A stretch of 64,000 nt of DNA from Dioscorea cayenensis subsp. rotundata (lineage: Eukaryota; Streptophyta; Magnoliopsida; Dioscoreales; Dioscoreaceae), in contig NC_052476.1 of assembly GCF_009730915.1 (NCBI RefSeq), forward strand, positions 20,627,257 to 20,691,256, read 5' to 3'. Made by a program: the position numbers and the translations under genes. The notes under the pieces were generated by a model. The model searched no databases. It worked only from the letters and a program-made list of their open reading frames with translations, and was not told the DNA's origin. Shown here one piece after another: positions 14,401 to 25,394 of the stretch. The first letter of the stretch is position 1, and each line of letters starts with the position of its first letter.

Positions 14401-15974
14401 TCCCGTAACAAGAGATGCTGCTTGCAACTCCATATGTCCTGCCCATGTACCTTGCTTTCCCATGGAATGACAGTATTTGTCAAAGGGGACATCACCCTCG
14501 ATGAATGGCTCAAAATCCTCACGATGATTCTGTACAGCACAGTAAGTGACCACTAAATCAGCTTACTTGGTCATATCAAGAATAAATGAAAAAATGAACA
14601 TACACACCAATCAATATATATGGAGAACTTGAAACAAAAATCATAATGATGTTCAACTTGAAGAGAGAAACATACCACTATATATTTCGCCACCATATGT
14701 CGATATTTTGTATGTTCCTCTGCATTTCCTTCTAGCTGATCAGCTAGAGCTCTACAAAAGATAAAAACAAAAGAACAATAGTCAAGAAAAATTCAAATAA
14801 AATAAACATAGCCACAAAAGAAAAATCTTTTTTACCTACAAATCTAAATGCATCTAAGGATTTCTACTAACCTGAAGAAACAATTACCGTCTGCTGTGAT
14901 TTGAATAATTTTTAAACCTAAGGCATTTAGCTGAGGCTGGAATTGTGGTAAAACAACTTCCTTTCCTTTCTTCTTTACCTAGACAACAACACACATTTTC
15001 AAATGTAAATCTGATCATACAATCAAGCAGATCCATCACAAACAGAACTCACATTGAGAATGAATGTTTAAGAACCTTTGAGCATCAAAAAGGACTAGCA
15101 AGGTACTAACAATAACTCAAGCACAACAATAAGGCAATGAATTTCGTAGTTCATAAATCACCTTGACAAAAATTTTGAGCTTTTGATCTAAATAAATTCC
15201 ACGTTTCTTTCATTGTGGATCAAATTCCTTGAATCAAACTCATTGAAAAATCACATCTTTTTTATCCAACATATACCAAAAAAATCAAAGCTATATTTAG
15301 ATTGAGAAAAAGAAAAATAAAAGCAAAAAAGTTCTCCTTTCTCTTCCTTCATTCACCCTCAATCCAAATACTTCTCGTGATGATCAAAAGAAAAACTTAA
15401 ACTAAGATCGAAACAAATTCAACTCATAATCCAATACCAACACAAAACCACAGGTAAACAATCTCGAAAAAAGGATTGAAAGACAATCAAAGAGAGAAAA
15501 AGAGAGAGAGAGAGAGAGAGTAGTGATCGAGTTGCTGCTCACCGAGAGAAGCCATGACCTCGTTCTCCCCTTTGCTTCTCTTTCCGGTGGTGGTATCTTT
15601 GGATTGAGAAGGAATTAGGCTTTGTTTCATTTGGGTGTTTGAGGGGAATATATGCAATTGAAGAGAAAAAAACCTGATTGGGGGAGTTGTTGCCTTTGTG
15701 TTTGCTTATATTTACAAATTATTTTTTTTTAAGGGCTGCAAGCGCCGATTTACTGGTTTTTTTATATATATATATCATTGACATCAACACCATCAAGCAC
15801 AGAAAAACCATTGAAATCAACACCATCAAACACAGAAAACAGAAATAAATTAAAAACAACAGCTCTTTCTCATCAGAGAGAGAGAGAGAGAGAGAGATGA
15901 GGGCTTACAGCGGCGGCGTGGGATTGCTTCTTCTCCGGCTGGGGCTGGGGCTTCTTCTGCTTGGACTGAATCAT
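11495..15974 (-). CDS. OTU-domain deubiquitinase with SEC-C motif (OTU7-like)
   Basis: Eleven coding exons join in phase: 15974-15909, 14978-14872, 14751-14676, 14529-14380, 13775-13714, 13448-13364, 13237-13115, 13002-12882, 12244-12120, 12018-11921 and 11621-11495. They give a 379-residue protein with a lysine/proline-rich start. An OTU cysteine-protease domain follows: catalytic Asp and Cys in ITADGNCFF (Asp52, Cys55), WAGHMELQAASLV in the middle, and catalytic His161 in HHGKHYNSV. A UBA-like helix pair (VLQEFGGDVDAAIEFLIAEQ, from about 224) and a SEC-C zinc motif (CSCGSKKKYKACCG, 313-326) come next, then the family-typical end LDLGALCL. Domain order matches Arabidopsis At5g67170 (OTU7). 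OTU enzymes remove ubiquitin; the catalytic residues are intact, so activity is likely. I chose the start at 15974 because it opens the first in-phase exon. An alternative ATG at 15554-15552 (MASLG/gtgag) would give a different first exon. Introns carry AT-rich DNA and a (TTTTTA)n tract. Confidence 0.9.
13044..13096. repeat. (TTTTTA)n microsatellite
   Basis: About eight units of TTTTTA/ATTTTT lie in an intron of the OTU gene, directly before a run of T. Confidence 0.9.
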
Positions 15975-15989
15975 GGCTGAAATCCTGTG

Positions 15990-16164
15990 AATTCTGGCGG
16001 CATTAGCCTTTTTAAAACCAAATTTTCAAATTTGTTTTTATTCCTAATCTAATTAGGGTTAACAAATCTATAAAATTTTCTTAACAAATTAAGAAACTTC
16101 TCTTTCTCAAATAAGTCCATTGATTTTAAAATATGAATTAATTAATTATTGTGGATCAATTACA

Positions 16165-16201
<37 letters not shown>

Positions 16202-16780
16202 GAGATGGATTAAGTTACCTTATAGAGATTTACAAGGGTAAAATTTTTCAACTCACACACGCGAATACTCGTGAAGTTTTAATCCTTAGTATGTAAGAAC
16301 TGATAGTTTATCTTGCTTTGCTTTTAAGTAATTAATGTGAATATTTTGATTTTCTAATATCCATCTTTTTATAGTAATTTTTGTTATTCGAATCATAATC
16401 AAAGTCTTTACTAATTTTTAAAGTCACACCCAACAAATTTTAACTTAATTTAAAAATTTAGAGATATTTATATATGAGACCTTAATAAATATTTTACATA
16501 ATAGTCCCTCTTCCTTCCTATGTTAAATATCAAACTAGAAAGAATCCAAGATTATGTTTATATAAAATTATTTTATACTTATCTCCTTATCAAATTCATT
16601 TTGAAAAAAATCTAATATTTTCTGTTCCTATTTTGGTTGGGATAAGAAAAATAAGGAGATAATATAATAACAATATTGATGAATGCCCTGATCATATTCA
16701 TATTTTTACGAAAAAAAAACCCATATCCTATTCCTATTTGAAATAGAAAATTGAGAGATAAGATAATGAACTGATTATAA

Positions 16781-16825
<45 letters not shown>

Positions 16826-17930
16826 CGGCAAAAAATAAATTTTAGAAAAAAATTCAAAATTTTGGGAAGTAAAGATAAAATAAAAAAAAATAGATTTGAA
16901 AAAGAAAAGAAGAAAATTTGAAATGCAAAATTTGGATAAATCCTGATGCTCCGAAGATTTGATAAAATTTATGTCTTGAATCTATCTATGCCATGCATGT
17001 CATTAGCCTTTTTGATACCAAGACATCTAATGAAATTTTCAAAAGTTTTCTTTTGTGGGTTTTTTTTTTTTGGAAATTAACCTAATGTAACTACGGTTAA
17101 CAAATCTAAAAAGAATTTCTTAACAATTTTAAAAAATTCTATTAATAAAATTAATCAACAGTTCAATTGATATTTAATAATTAATTAATTAATTTCACGT
17201 GAAAGACATGAAAAGACATAAATATATGTGTTAGATCAAGTTACCTTACACTGGAAAAAATATAGTTTATTTTGCTAAATATTAGAGTTTTCTCCTAACA
17301 GTCTTTTAACAACAATTATTGTAGTTCGCATAAATCCTAATGAAACATCACCTAATGCAACCAAATAAGTTTAAACCATACAACATAGGACTTTAACAAT
17401 TTAATCTTTACTAATTTTTATAATCATAATCATGCTAATCAATAAATTTTAATTTAATCGAAAGATTTACATATACTTACACATCAGACCTAGTTTACAT
17501 ACTAGTCCCTCTTCCTTATGATGGTAGAAACCAAACAATCATGTTTAAATAGAATTATGTTATATACAACTCCTAATCAAATTCAGAAAATTTAGTGGGA
17601 AATCTAATATTTTATTATCCTATTTTGGTTGGAATAAGGAAAATAAGGGATGGGATTATTACACTATAATCAATGCTGTTATGCAAAGAATGAAGATGGC
17701 GGGAGAGTCAATGGTGCTAGGGAAATTGAATGTGGAGAGGCACGTGTCAAAGAGCACGAAAGCTGAGCTGGATAAATCTGATGGCGTGGAAGAGAGATAA
17801 TAATAATAATAATAATAATTAATAATCGGTCAAACTAAATTTTAGAGAAAAAAAAAATCCAAATTTTCGGGACGTAAAGATAAAATTTTAAAAAAAAAAA
17901 TAGATTGAATTTTTGAAACTTCCATCCATA
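15990..17930. repeat. Ancient ~1 kb tandem duplication upstream of the OTU gene
   Basis: Blocks recur in the same order about 1,000 bp apart. CATTAGCCTTTTT occurs at 16000 and 17005. GGTTAACAAATCTA occurs at 16058 and 17094. AGTCCCTCTTCCTT is at 16503 and 17503. CCTATTTTGGTTGG is at 16626 and 17620. An ATA-repeat followed by AATCGG and AAATTTTAGA occurs at 16800-16845 and 17800-17845. The copies have diverged by many small indels. Apart from a short ORF in copy B, the interval holds no gene. Confidence 0.75.
17681..17800 (+). other. 39-codon GC-richer ORF of unknown origin
   Basis: An ATG at 17681 opens a frame that begins MQRMKMAGESMVLGKLNVER and ends at TAA 17800. Its base composition is clearly less AT-rich than its surroundings, and it is absent from the paralogous position in copy A of the tandem duplication. 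I do not recognise it. It could be a captured exon piece or chance. Confidence 0.35.
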
Positions 17931-20900
17931 TACTATATCCAGAGTGGCAACCCTTCCTCTTTGCCTCGAGAGGTCTCCGAGAACTAGACCTAATGTTCTG
18001 GCCTGCAAATCATCAAATAGTATAAAATCAGGTTCTCTCTAATCCGCAACGGAACAAAAATCAAATCAGTACATTCCATAAAACAAAATGTGATATGTAA
18101 TTACAACCGAGATACACATCAACTATATCCAAGGAAAGCTCAAAAAGATTAAAACTTTCTTCTTTCTTAAGAATTTATTTAAAAAAAAATATTGAAAATT
18201 AGTAAACTATAGGCAATGAGAACAAAATTAATACTTTGAATTCCACAACTATGGAAAAACAAAGTATGACACACGCACATCACCAAGGTCACTAGAAATC
18301 TCAATATCCAAAAAAGATTTGAACTGTCGTGTTTCTAAACACAAATTTACCAGAAATAATCGAAAAATGTCAAACTACAGTTCAAACCAAACATCCAGAT
18401 CCAAAAGATCAACACTATCAATTGAAAACCTCTAAATCGATTTAAAAGAAGTATCAAATCTGGTTTGCATGAAACACGGTTTAGTTCACACTTGTAAATA
18501 GCAGCACACAGAAAACAAAAGAATGATGTTTAATTATGGTAAGAAAAAATACTTGCCTTCTCCTTTGGAAGAACTTCAGATGAAGCATCAGGGGAAACTA
18601 CAGGCGAAGCTGCTGGCCTAGGCCAGGATGCTTAACAAGGCACTGAACAGAGAATATTTCAATCAAGGTCCAGATAAAACCTGATGTGACATTAATAAGT
18701 AAAAGTAGCTGATGAAATAAAATTAAAAAAAAAATACTAGAAAATAAATGCCTTCCACCTATGGTGGAAAGCTTGGATCACATGCATTTGCCCATAAAGG
18801 ATTGACTATCATACCTGTTAGCTGGGCTTCTTTCTATTTCCACTTTATACCCCCATCAGATAAGTGAGTCTCATAAACTGCCATATGAGTCAGCATCATC
18901 ACTTCACAAAACAACCTCAATTGCAACAAACTTGCAACAAGAGAACTAATATTTAATCAAGTAAACAGACTGGGCCAATTTATGTGGCTAAGATGGGAAG
19001 TAATTAAAAGGTTTGAGGATCATTAATCTACCAAAACACAATAGTGTTCATGACACAACTTGAGGATTACATGCATAACAAATTAATTTTTCAAAAACAA
19101 GAGGAAAAGCTAAAAAGTCAAACGTTGATTCCAGCTGGAATTGGAAAAAATCAATTATCAATAACTAAAACTTAAGTAGAACCAAGAAACTAACAGCTCC
19201 TTACTCTTGCAATCAACATATGAGTAAGATTCCTGAAACTTCAGTGCCAAAACACAAAAAAAATTGTTGCCTATCAATAATAATCTAGCCACTTTGTTTA
19301 TATATACAAATGGCAGCCTCCTAGTCAACCTTAATATAAAAGAAAACGATTAAATGTCAAGTAGTTCTTAGAAAAAAAGTCAATATTTACCTTAATCAGA
19401 CAAAGTGTTTAAAGATCACACTGCAGACGATAGAACTCCTTCTCAACATCAGAGGTAACTGATAGAGAGACAAGAGAGAGAGATGAAGAGAGAGTGGAAC
19501 AATTCTCATTAACTAGATAGAAATGAAGAAGACCTTAGGTCTACATATATAGGAACAACTATACCCAAGTATACATACATATATATATATATTTAACACC
19601 CCCCCTCAAACTCAAAGCGGATCATGCGTCTTGAGTTTGGATAACATGAATAGATGTTGATCGCGCGTCTGTGCTTTGGTAAAGAAATCAGCCACTTGGA
19701 CCTCTGTAGGAAGATAGTGAAGTGACACAGCCTGGGCACGTACATGACATCGAGTGAAGTGGGCATCCACACCTATGTGTTTGGTCAGCTCATGCTTGAC
19801 CGGATCTGTAGCAATCTGAAGTGCCCCAGTACTGTCACAGTGAACAGGAATAGGAGAAGTGATCAGTATACCAAAATCCTGCAGAATCGAACGAAGCCAA
19901 AGGACCTCTTGGACAGTAGACGCTAATGCACGAACCTCAGCCTCAGCACTGGACTTGGCAACAGTATTCTGTTTCTTGAGTGGCGGACTGCCATGGCCGA
20001 GGAACTTGATGCTTTGTCTCGGACTCACAAGTGGGATCTTGTCCCTCAACCTTGCTCTGATACCATGATAGAGAGACAAGAGAGAGAGATGAAGAGAGAG
20101 TGGAACAATTCTCATTAACTAGATAGAAATGAAGAAGACCTTAGGTCTACATATATAGGAACAACTATACCCAAGTATACATCTATACATGTATAAGTAT
20201 ACATACATATATATATATATATCTAACAGTAACAACTCCGCCATTGTAATGGGAAGAAGTTGAATTGATTACAGCAAGGCAGGCAGTTATTACTCATACT
20301 TCAAGCAAACAAAATGGAAGAGAGTTCTGAAAAGCAAAGATAGAAGATAGAAATTACCACTGAGATTTTCAAAGTAAGACTATAAGGCATTCATGAAATC
20401 TCTACTGTAAAAATATAAGTGAGAACTAGAATATATAAATAAAATCTAGACAAAAGAATGGATGAGTATATCACATACCTCATGCAAGGCTAGCGTCTTT
20501 CAGAAACTGAAGATAAATGCATAGCCTCTTGCAGCAACCTCAACTGGCCAAGAAAGTTTGAATAATAACTGAAAATTTGAGCAAAGATGTAACCATTTTT
20601 TTCACTAAGGTGGGCTTTTAAATCCAACAACAAATAAAAATAGCTACTGGTTAATCATCCAACAGTGTAACATATGTAGGCTACAGAGTGGGAAATGCCA
20701 CAGGATCCCAATGAAGAAGCACTCCCAAAATTGACACAGGGAATATAGATAGCCATAGAAATGGCATACAAGGTTAAATTTTGTAAAGATGTTACCTTAG
20801 AATATAATATGGCGAATTATGGAAAATTCAAACTATCCGATGATTCAAAATTTTAAGCAAAGATGCAATCTTCATATATTAAAAAATCTATTAATGTCAA

Positions 20901-22757
20901 CTACCTTTTCTCATACTCATGATTATGAAAGTGGAAGTAAAAAATGAATATGATAGCAAAGATCATACACCACACGAATAAGAGCAGTACATGCAAGCTG
21001 CAGGTAGTAGCTGTAGGTGCAGATTCAGGTGTCCCCACAGCTAAATGGGATAGCAGGACCACAAAGCAATTAGTAACAATCTCAGCACTGTATCTTACTC
21101 AACTCATACATCATGTTTTGACAATTGCAAGAGAAGAATATCCTCAAGTTATTCAGTTCAGATATTGATGAACATTAACTTAGTAAATCATATGAAAAAA
21201 ATTCCAAATAAATTTGATCAAAACAAAGTAGATAAGGTTCAACCTTTGATTGGCATGCAAAGAGGTATTGTCTAAACTCAAACTCTCTAACAAGTCAATG
21301 GCTTGAATACAGAATTCAGCAGGGCAGCCTGATCATCGCCATGATCCAATCCTCCAAAATCCCTCTGTCTAACAGGTGTATTTACTACTTACTGCATAGC
21401 ACTAACTAAGTTAGCTATGTCAATAAAGAACAATACAGTTGTATAGTATGATCAAGCAATTTTATGGTTGCAGTTCCAAAGAGAAACATCTAATATAGTA
21501 CCAGTTTCTCAAAACAACACAAGGCAAGAATGGTATATAATATGCAGAAGCAATTTCCAATTGCTGAAGAGGGAAAACAAACCAACCTACTTCTAGGTAG
21601 CAAAGCTCTAGTTCATCATATTCATGTAATGAGTCTTCATGAAGATGAGCCATCTCATACATAAAAGCTAAGCTTTCCTAATTGAAAATAAAATAAAATA
21701 CAATGTTCAGCCAGACACTTCATAAAAAATTGATTTCAAAATAAAAGCAACAACGCCAATTCACGAGTGAACTACCTTAAGAATAAAAAAAGTTAAAAAA
21801 GTTTCCACACAAGCAGCTAACGTTGTTCACTTAATTTACGAATTTCTTCCTCATAAAATTGAACACATCTGTCCTCCGTGTTTGTGATTGATTTACCATT
21901 TTGGACTCCAAATCTTCCCAAAAAATGGATTCGGTTCCATGAAAATCTAATTTGCAGCACCTGGGCAATGTAAAGTACACCACAACAGATCAAGAACTTG
22001 ATTTTTCTGAGTATGATAATAAGGCATGCCTCATAAAGAAAAAGAAGTCAAATTTTAAAAGCAAATTGAACAAGGGATTATATCACAGCACAAACACACT
22101 ATACACATTATACCTCTCCCTCTTTTTCAAGCTGAAATCAACTTGAAGCTTTGCATATATTTTCTTTGCCATCTTCGTGGGTCATTGCTGGGATGAGCCT
22201 TTGATACAAAAGCAATGAATCATTCCTTCTCCTCATTTTGAAGGATCAGCTTCAAGCGTGGCTTCAAAATCGTCTTGAATTCACAAACATATCAACCAAC
22301 AAAATTGCATACATTTTCAAGAAAGCATAGTTGCCATCTTCCAATGAATTAACAAATCGGATCAACAAAGTATACCTCACAGGTCACAAGAACAACAACA
22401 TCACATGGCTCCCGGAACCAAAACACCGACTGCGCAGCCTCGACTCAGTCACAGGATTGCTGCGATTGCACGCCTTCCTGAATGGCAATCCCTGCTCGAA
22501 ACCCTCTTTGACGCAAGGCCACAAAATCACTCACATCCTCCGCTAATCAAGCAAAAGAATCAAACAAATGAGAAGAAAAAGGAATCGTGGATCTAGAATT
22601 AGGTCATGGATTTGAATCGTTTCTTGGAAGAAATTGAGATCGGGGAGGATATGATCAGGGTTAGGGTTTATACCAGTGATGACGAGAGTTCTTGATGGTC
22701 TAGAAAGGGGAGTGATGGAACTCCGAGAAGATCTAAATGTTTGATTTGAGCTGCCAT
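17930..22757 (-). pseudogene. TRAPPC10 / TRS130 (CLUB-like) unprocessed pseudogene
   Basis: Minus-strand remnants follow the order of plant TRAPP II subunit TRS130/TRAPPC10. A damaged first exon lies at 22757-22674 (TIKNS, with an internal deletion). At ~22540-22370 is EDVSDF..GLPFRKACNRSNPV..FWFREP, spread over several frames. At ~22290-22140 come ILKPRLKLILQNEEKE, then a TGA at 22222-22220 where the family has Trp, then FIAFVSKAHPSND and a frameshift before KMAKKIYAKLQVDFS. At ~21665-21600 is YEMAHLHEDSLHEYDELELC. At ~18640-18555 is SWPRPAASP..SPDASSEVLPKEK. A last trace lies near 18000-17935. The functional protein is >1,200 residues and tethers Golgi/TGN vesicles; here only the first third remains, introns included. 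Retained introns show it is a broken duplicate, not a retrocopy. A copia-type LTR element interrupts it at 19460-20228. Confidence 0.85.
19460..20228 (-). mobile_element. Compact copia-derived LTR retrotransposon with 5-bp target duplication
   Basis: Direct repeats 19460-19598 (139 bp) and 20066-20228 (163 bp) start TGATAGAGAGAC and end TAACA. They are nearly identical apart from a ~24-bp insertion in the right copy. GTAAC flanks both sides (19455-19459 and 20229-20233). On the minus strand the right LTR is 5'. Next to it lies TGGTATCAGAGCAAGG (20065-20050), the classic copia primer-binding site for initiator tRNA-Met. A polypurine tract (GAGTTTGAGGGGGGG) precedes the left LTR. The 467-bp interior keeps only the copia RNase H C-terminus (KKQNTVAKSSAEAE, VHCDSTGALQIA, KHIGVDAHF) before a stop at 19612. 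Gag, protease, integrase and reverse transcriptase are missing, so it moved with proteins supplied in trans. Near-identical LTRs and a perfect target duplication indicate a fairly recent insertion. Confidence 0.92.
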
Positions 22758-25394
22758 TTTTCGATTTTTCATAGTAAATTCCAGTTAAGAAAATTAGAAA
22801 AAAGTCAAATCTTTTTTAGCATTGAGATTTCCGGTGACCTTCTTGATGTGGCTCTATCACGCTTTGGGTTTGGGGTTTGGACCTTTGATAGTTAGTTTTA
22901 TTAATCTCAATTGTTTTGTAATAATTTCCTAATAAACTGTTGCAAGGTTATTAGAATAGTAGTAACTAGTAAGAGAAGAATAAATTTAAGAAGGGGAAGG
23001 GATCAGATCGAAGAGAAAGGGGAAATCTACCTGGCGGCGGGAGGGGTGAGAAGGAGAAATGACACCCAGTAGCCTCAACAGTTAAATCGGGTAGTCACAT
23101 AAATAAGGGCACTTTGGTAATATTAGTGTATTTGAAATGGATGAATTTACATAAGTTAACCCTAGACCATTACTGTTATTTGACTAAGGGAAAAAGGGTA
23201 GCCATGTCTTTTCAGTATACTTTGAAAGGAGAAGCAAACCGGGAGAAGAAAATTACATTATTTACCCCTGAACAGTTATCTTGGGTACACAGAGGGGGCA
23301 AGGGTAGCACCCAGATCACTGAACCCTTAATGGTCTCACTGTATGTTCAGACATCAAGGCCCAATTTCAATGAAGCTTGAATATAACAGCTCATCCTCTA
23401 AAAAAGGGGCATTATTGCGAGAATCTCATCTATCTATCCTGTTCATCTTCATCCTGGAGTGGTGGCTATAGGTTTAGAGATCTCCTGGTCTCTGATCTCT
23501 TGTTTTAATTTTAGTTTGCCGTTGAATCTCTTATGTAATGTTGTTGGTGTATTGCTAGCTATGTAAGGATCAGTGAGATCCTGGTTATCAATCAAATTAT
23601 TTCATTGCTTGAGTCTGTTCTAGTGAGTAATTGCAGGTTGTGCAGTATTCAGTTGAAGGACTGCATCATAAACAAGATGTAGCTATGATCACACAGGAGC
23701 AAAATACATTTTGATGATCTTGACAATGGTGCCCATTTGCTTCTTTAATTAATTAGTTTGTTTCTTTATGGCAAGAGAGATGTTTCAGTTGCTACTTACC
23801 TTTGAAGTTGTTTATATTATATTCTCTTCCATGTTTGTGCAATGTTTATTTGAGTTTAAAATCAATTTGTTTTGTGTTAATGGTTGTTTGATCTTTTCTA
23901 GTTGAATGTGTTTCTTCTTGTTCTTTTGCTTGGAACTGAATTTGAATTTCTCAGGGTTCCACGTTGAAGTTGACTCAGGTGAATATCTATTGATATGTTA
24001 AATGTTTTATAAAAAAAATATTTAAATTATTTACAATTAAAAAAAATCTGAGTTAAAACAAAACAAATGCAGTGCAAGAAGATATATATATATATATATA
24101 TATATATATTGCACTGTTAGAAGGAAATGATAAGATATTAATTTACATGACATACTAAATTGTTATATAAAAAAATAATAAAACGAAAGGATAGAATACT
24201 TTGTGAAATATTTTCACAATGCAACTTAGTTATAATAGAGGCTGTAAAAAGTAATGCAATTTAGTTACACATTAATATTACATCTAAATAGGGAATATTT
24301 ATAAGTAAATTTCAACATCGACCGCTAGCTTCCTTGTGAGAAATATTGATTGTAGGGAGCCTGCTAAGCAAGCAACTCTAAGTAAAACTCAACATCTTGC
24401 ACTACATTCAAGACATTCCATAGAGAGATCAAGAAGTTATTCAAAGATCATTGAGGTGTAGTATCTCAATCATACTCTTATTGTACACTTAATGTATGTT
24501 AATTATACAAAAACGAAAAATCTAGTCACTGTAAAATCAATATGGAACACTTTCTTTTATTGGGAATATTATAAGCCAAATTGGCATAACTTGGGTATAA
24601 AAAAAATTGATAAAATTGTGTACTTATTGATGTACAGTTCTTTTTTTTTACCATCAATGCTAATAAATGATGTTATTTCATGCAAATAAAAATTCTACGT
24701 TAGCCACAATGGAAGGGGCTGTATTAAATTAAAAAAATGAGAAATGAAAATATGTGAAGGATAATATATATTTTATTAATTATAAATAATATAGACATTT
24801 TCATTGAAAAAACAAAAAGTTAAAAAATGATAAAGAAATAAAGTAATATAAGAAGTATATAACCATATTAATGTAGTTGGTATAGTTACCATAACTCCAA
24901 GGATTAAAAAAGTTAGCCCTAGCTAGATAAAGAGGGACTTACAAATCATTTCAAAGTTTTAGGAATGGAAGGGTGAAATTGAAAATTATCAAATAATTTT
25001 CTTAATAAAATTGGCAGATTATATCCAAAAAATTCTTTTATAATATGCATAACATATTACCACATACGGGTACAAAATAATCATTTTTGAATTTTTTTTA
25101 ACCGTTTGGATTTCTTTTTCTTTTTTTTTTTCTCTCAAGAATACCCTTTGGGTTTGTGGGTTTTGCCTTTATATATACCCCTAATAACCATTACTACCTT
25201 TTATCCTCCTCCTTTTTCTCCATTAGCTCCAAGGAACTCCTCTCTCTCCCGTTCTCCGCCATCTCCCCACTGGTCTTATTCCCCACTGGTATGTATATGT
25301 AATTACTTGGATTTTTATCCTTTTAATGTGTGATTCCATGTGTTATATAGTAAATAATATAGCCATTTAATTTCCATGCAGCAGCTAGCATCTC
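22758..25394. other. Intergenic; possible solo LTR near 23040-23640
   Basis: No gene is recognised. The 23040-23640 stretch is less AT-rich and has LTR-like organisation: a weakly coding-like 88-codon frame (23114-23380), then CT-rich and T-rich text ending before GCAGGTTGTGCAGT. I found no second copy or target duplication, so this is only a suspicion. An AT microsatellite lies at 24082-24108. 24300-25100 is plain AT-rich sequence. Confidence 0.4.

Noticed and set aside
16612-16857. 81-codon minus frame with a long leucine run
   Set aside because: It is translation of an ATA microsatellite.
23114-23380. 88-codon plus frame as a gene
   Set aside because: No recognisable domain, start context or splice support; more likely part of a retroelement LTR.
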